Origin: Planctomycetota bacterium
GTDB lineage: Bacteria; Planctomycetota; PUPC01; JACPCR01
Reading direction: 5' to 3'
NCBI GenBank assembly: GCA_030740295.1
Contig: JASLXP010000879.1
Coordinates: 1 to 6,942, forward strand
DNA: 6,942 nucleotides
Under the pieces are notes generated by a model that saw nothing but the letters and a program-made list of their open reading frames with translations, was not told the origin of the DNA and searched no databases. The stretch's first letter is position 1; every line of letters starts with the position of its first letter. Below are positions 5,667 through 6,942 of the stretch, one piece after another. The position numbers and the translations under genes were made by a program.

Positions 5667-6942
5667 ATGCAAACGTATCAGCTCGGAACGACGACCATTG
5701 ACATCACGCCGCCTGTCGGTGTTTTTCTCTCAGGTTTTGCGGCACGCGAAGGGCCCTCGACCGGTACTTATCATCCACTTCGAGCAGTGGCGTCCATCAT
5801 TTCGGATGGAGAGTCTCGAGCCTGCCTGGTCTCTGCGGAATGGCTGGGTTTTTACGACCGCGCCGAGGAGGCCAGGGAACAGATCACCGAGGCAACAGGC
5901 ATCGAAGCCGGTCGCATTTTTCTGTTTGGCTCGCACACGCATTACGGCCCGTCCGTTCGAAGGGATATTGATACACGCAGGAAGTGCTATGTTGACGAGG
6001 AATATGTCGCAGGGGCGCTGGACGCTATGGCAAAGGCCGCGGCAAGCGCTTCGGAAAAAATGGAAGCAGTACAACTGAGCGGCGGCAGGGGATGGTGCGG
6101 CTTCGCTGCCTCCAGGCGCGAGCCGGATGGGGAGGGCGGCATTAGATGGAGCCCAAGCCTGGATGCCCCTCACGATCATGAAGTTCCCATCATCGTCGCG
6201 AAGAGTGAATCAGGAGAGTTGCGGCAGATTCTCTTCAGCTATGCATGCCATCCAACTAGCGGAGGTGGCACGCTGAATGAAACCGGCGGGGACTACCCCG
6301 GTTTTGCTCTCGAGCACCTCGATTTGGCGCTTCCAGGCTCTTCACCAGCCTTTCTCCTCGGGTGCGCGGGCGACCAGAAGCCGAACGCTGTCCATCCCGA
6401 CAAGCCCGGATTCCGGCCCCTTGAAGTCGAAGAAACGAAGGGGCTCGGGGACCAGCTCGGAAGGGCTGTCGTTCGGACCATCGAATCGGACGACCTGCGT
6501 CCCATCAGTGGCGATTTGAGAATCAATCAGCAGATGCTCGCTCTGGAATTTGACGCGGTAGATGACGAGATGATTGAAGAGTCACTCCAGTCGTCCAGCA
6601 AATACGTCCGGGAATGGGCAGAGCATCTGGCTTCCCTGGAGGAATTGCCTGAAAGCATCCCTTTCGAGGTCCAGACCCTGGCGCTTGGAGATTCGTTCGC
6701 GCTGATAGCTCTTTCGGGAGAAATAACCGTGGAATACGCGCTGCGGCTGAAACGTGAACTGGGCGCACGCTATGAAAACGTCCTCGTCCTCGGCTATGCC
6801 AATCACATCATTGGTTACGTGCCAGTGAAGCGACAGATCCCCGAGGGCGGATACGAAGTCATCGGCAGCAACCAGCACATGTTCTATCCCGGTCCTTTTG
6901 CAGCGGAGACGGAAGAACAGATTTGTGCATCCGTTCATGGCT
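5667..6942 (+). CDS. Neutral/alkaline non-lysosomal ceramidase-like protein (runs off right edge)
   Basis: At least 425 codons, with no stop before the right edge. The N-terminus QLGTTTIDITPPVG is the usual opening of the neutral/alkaline ceramidase N-terminal domain. There is no signal peptide, so the protein is probably cytoplasmic, unlike its two upstream neighbours. Metal-site motifs appear in family order: His90 and His92 in GSHTHYGP, His195 in SYACHPTS, Glu352 in LSGEITVE and Tyr384 in NHIIGYVP. At the nucleophile motif, where true ceramidases have GD-x-S-P-N, this protein reads GDQKPN (235-240), with Lys238 in place of serine. Ceramide hydrolysis by the known mechanism is therefore doubtful; the family fold may serve another amide or ester substrate. 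The ATG at 5667 has no Shine-Dalgarno sequence. It is in frame with the upstream gene, separated by a single TAG and 13 sense codons, so translational coupling is possible. Confidence 0.88.
   Translation, partial: MQTYQLGTTTIDITPPVGVFLSGFAAREGPSTGTYHPLRAVASIISDGESRACLVSAEWLGFYDRAEEAREQITEATGIEAGRIFLFGSHTHYGPSVRRDIDTRRKCYVDEEYVAGALDAMAKAAASASEKMEAVQLSGGRGWCGFAASRREPDGEGGIRWSPSLDAPHDHEVPIIVAKSESGELRQILFSYACHPTSGGGTLNETGGDYPGFALEHLDLALPGSSPAFLLGCAGDQKPNAVHPDKPGFRPLEVEETKGLGDQLGRAVVRTIESDDLRPISGDLRINQQMLALEFDAVDDEMIEESLQSSSKYVREWAEHLASLEELPESIPFEVQTLALGDSFALIALSGEITVEYALRLKRELGARYENVLVLGYANHIIGYVPVKRQIPEGGYEVIGSNQHMFYPGPFAAETEEQICASVHG

Overview
The window appears to be ordinary bacterial chromosome, moderately GC-rich, with Shine-Dalgarno-type ribosome binding sites, GTG and TTG starts and short intergenic spaces. 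The lineage cannot be fixed from the sequence. Three things would fit a free-living or sediment member of the PVC group (Verrucomicrobiota, Kiritimatiellota, Lentisphaerota or Planctomycetota): a long secreted beta-helix protein next to a secreted alpha/beta hydrolase, a ceramidase-fold protein, and degenerate 7-bp tandem repeats between genes. This placement is inference. No tRNA, rRNA, CRISPR array, transposase or phage gene was seen.

Layout. (1) Positions 1-425, minus: the N-terminal 141 codons of L-threonine 3-dehydrogenase (tdh), running off the left edge. (2) 426-654: divergent intergenic region with two heptamer arrays, an octamer pair and a possible promoter for the rightward gene. 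(3) 655-1116, plus: a small single-pass membrane protein with a possible OB-fold domain. (4) 1146-2132, minus: an atypical short-chain dehydrogenase/reductase of the NDUFA9-like type, convergent with the previous gene. A plausible promoter and palindromic operator-like sequences lie just upstream. (5) 2181-2471: divergent intergenic region with heptamer repeats, an inverted repeat and a hairpin covering the ribosome binding site of the next gene. (6) 2472-4397, plus: a secreted right-handed parallel beta-helix protein. (7) 4398-4517: a gap holding a long near-perfect palindrome. (8) 4518-5627, plus: a secreted alpha/beta hydrolase with an intact Ser-Asp-His triad. (9) 5667 to the right edge, plus: a neutral/alkaline-ceramidase-like protein without a signal peptide. 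Its metal ligands look conserved, but the usual nucleophile serine is a lysine.

The last three genes point the same way with gaps of 120 and 39 bases and probably form a transcription unit. A reasonable reading is an extracellular polymer- or glycoconjugate-degrading set: a beta-helix protein that binds or cleaves polysaccharide, an esterase that trims ester groups, and a cytoplasmic amidase/hydrolase-like protein acting on a smaller product. Substrates cannot be named from sequence. The left half is unrelated housekeeping: threonine catabolism and an NAD(P)-binding oxidoreductase-like protein.

No clearly new multi-gene system was found. The points most worth a second look are the lysine-for-serine replacement in the ceramidase-like protein, the hairpin over the beta-helix gene's ribosome binding site, the intergenic heptamer arrays of differing sequence, and the palindrome between the two secreted-protein genes.
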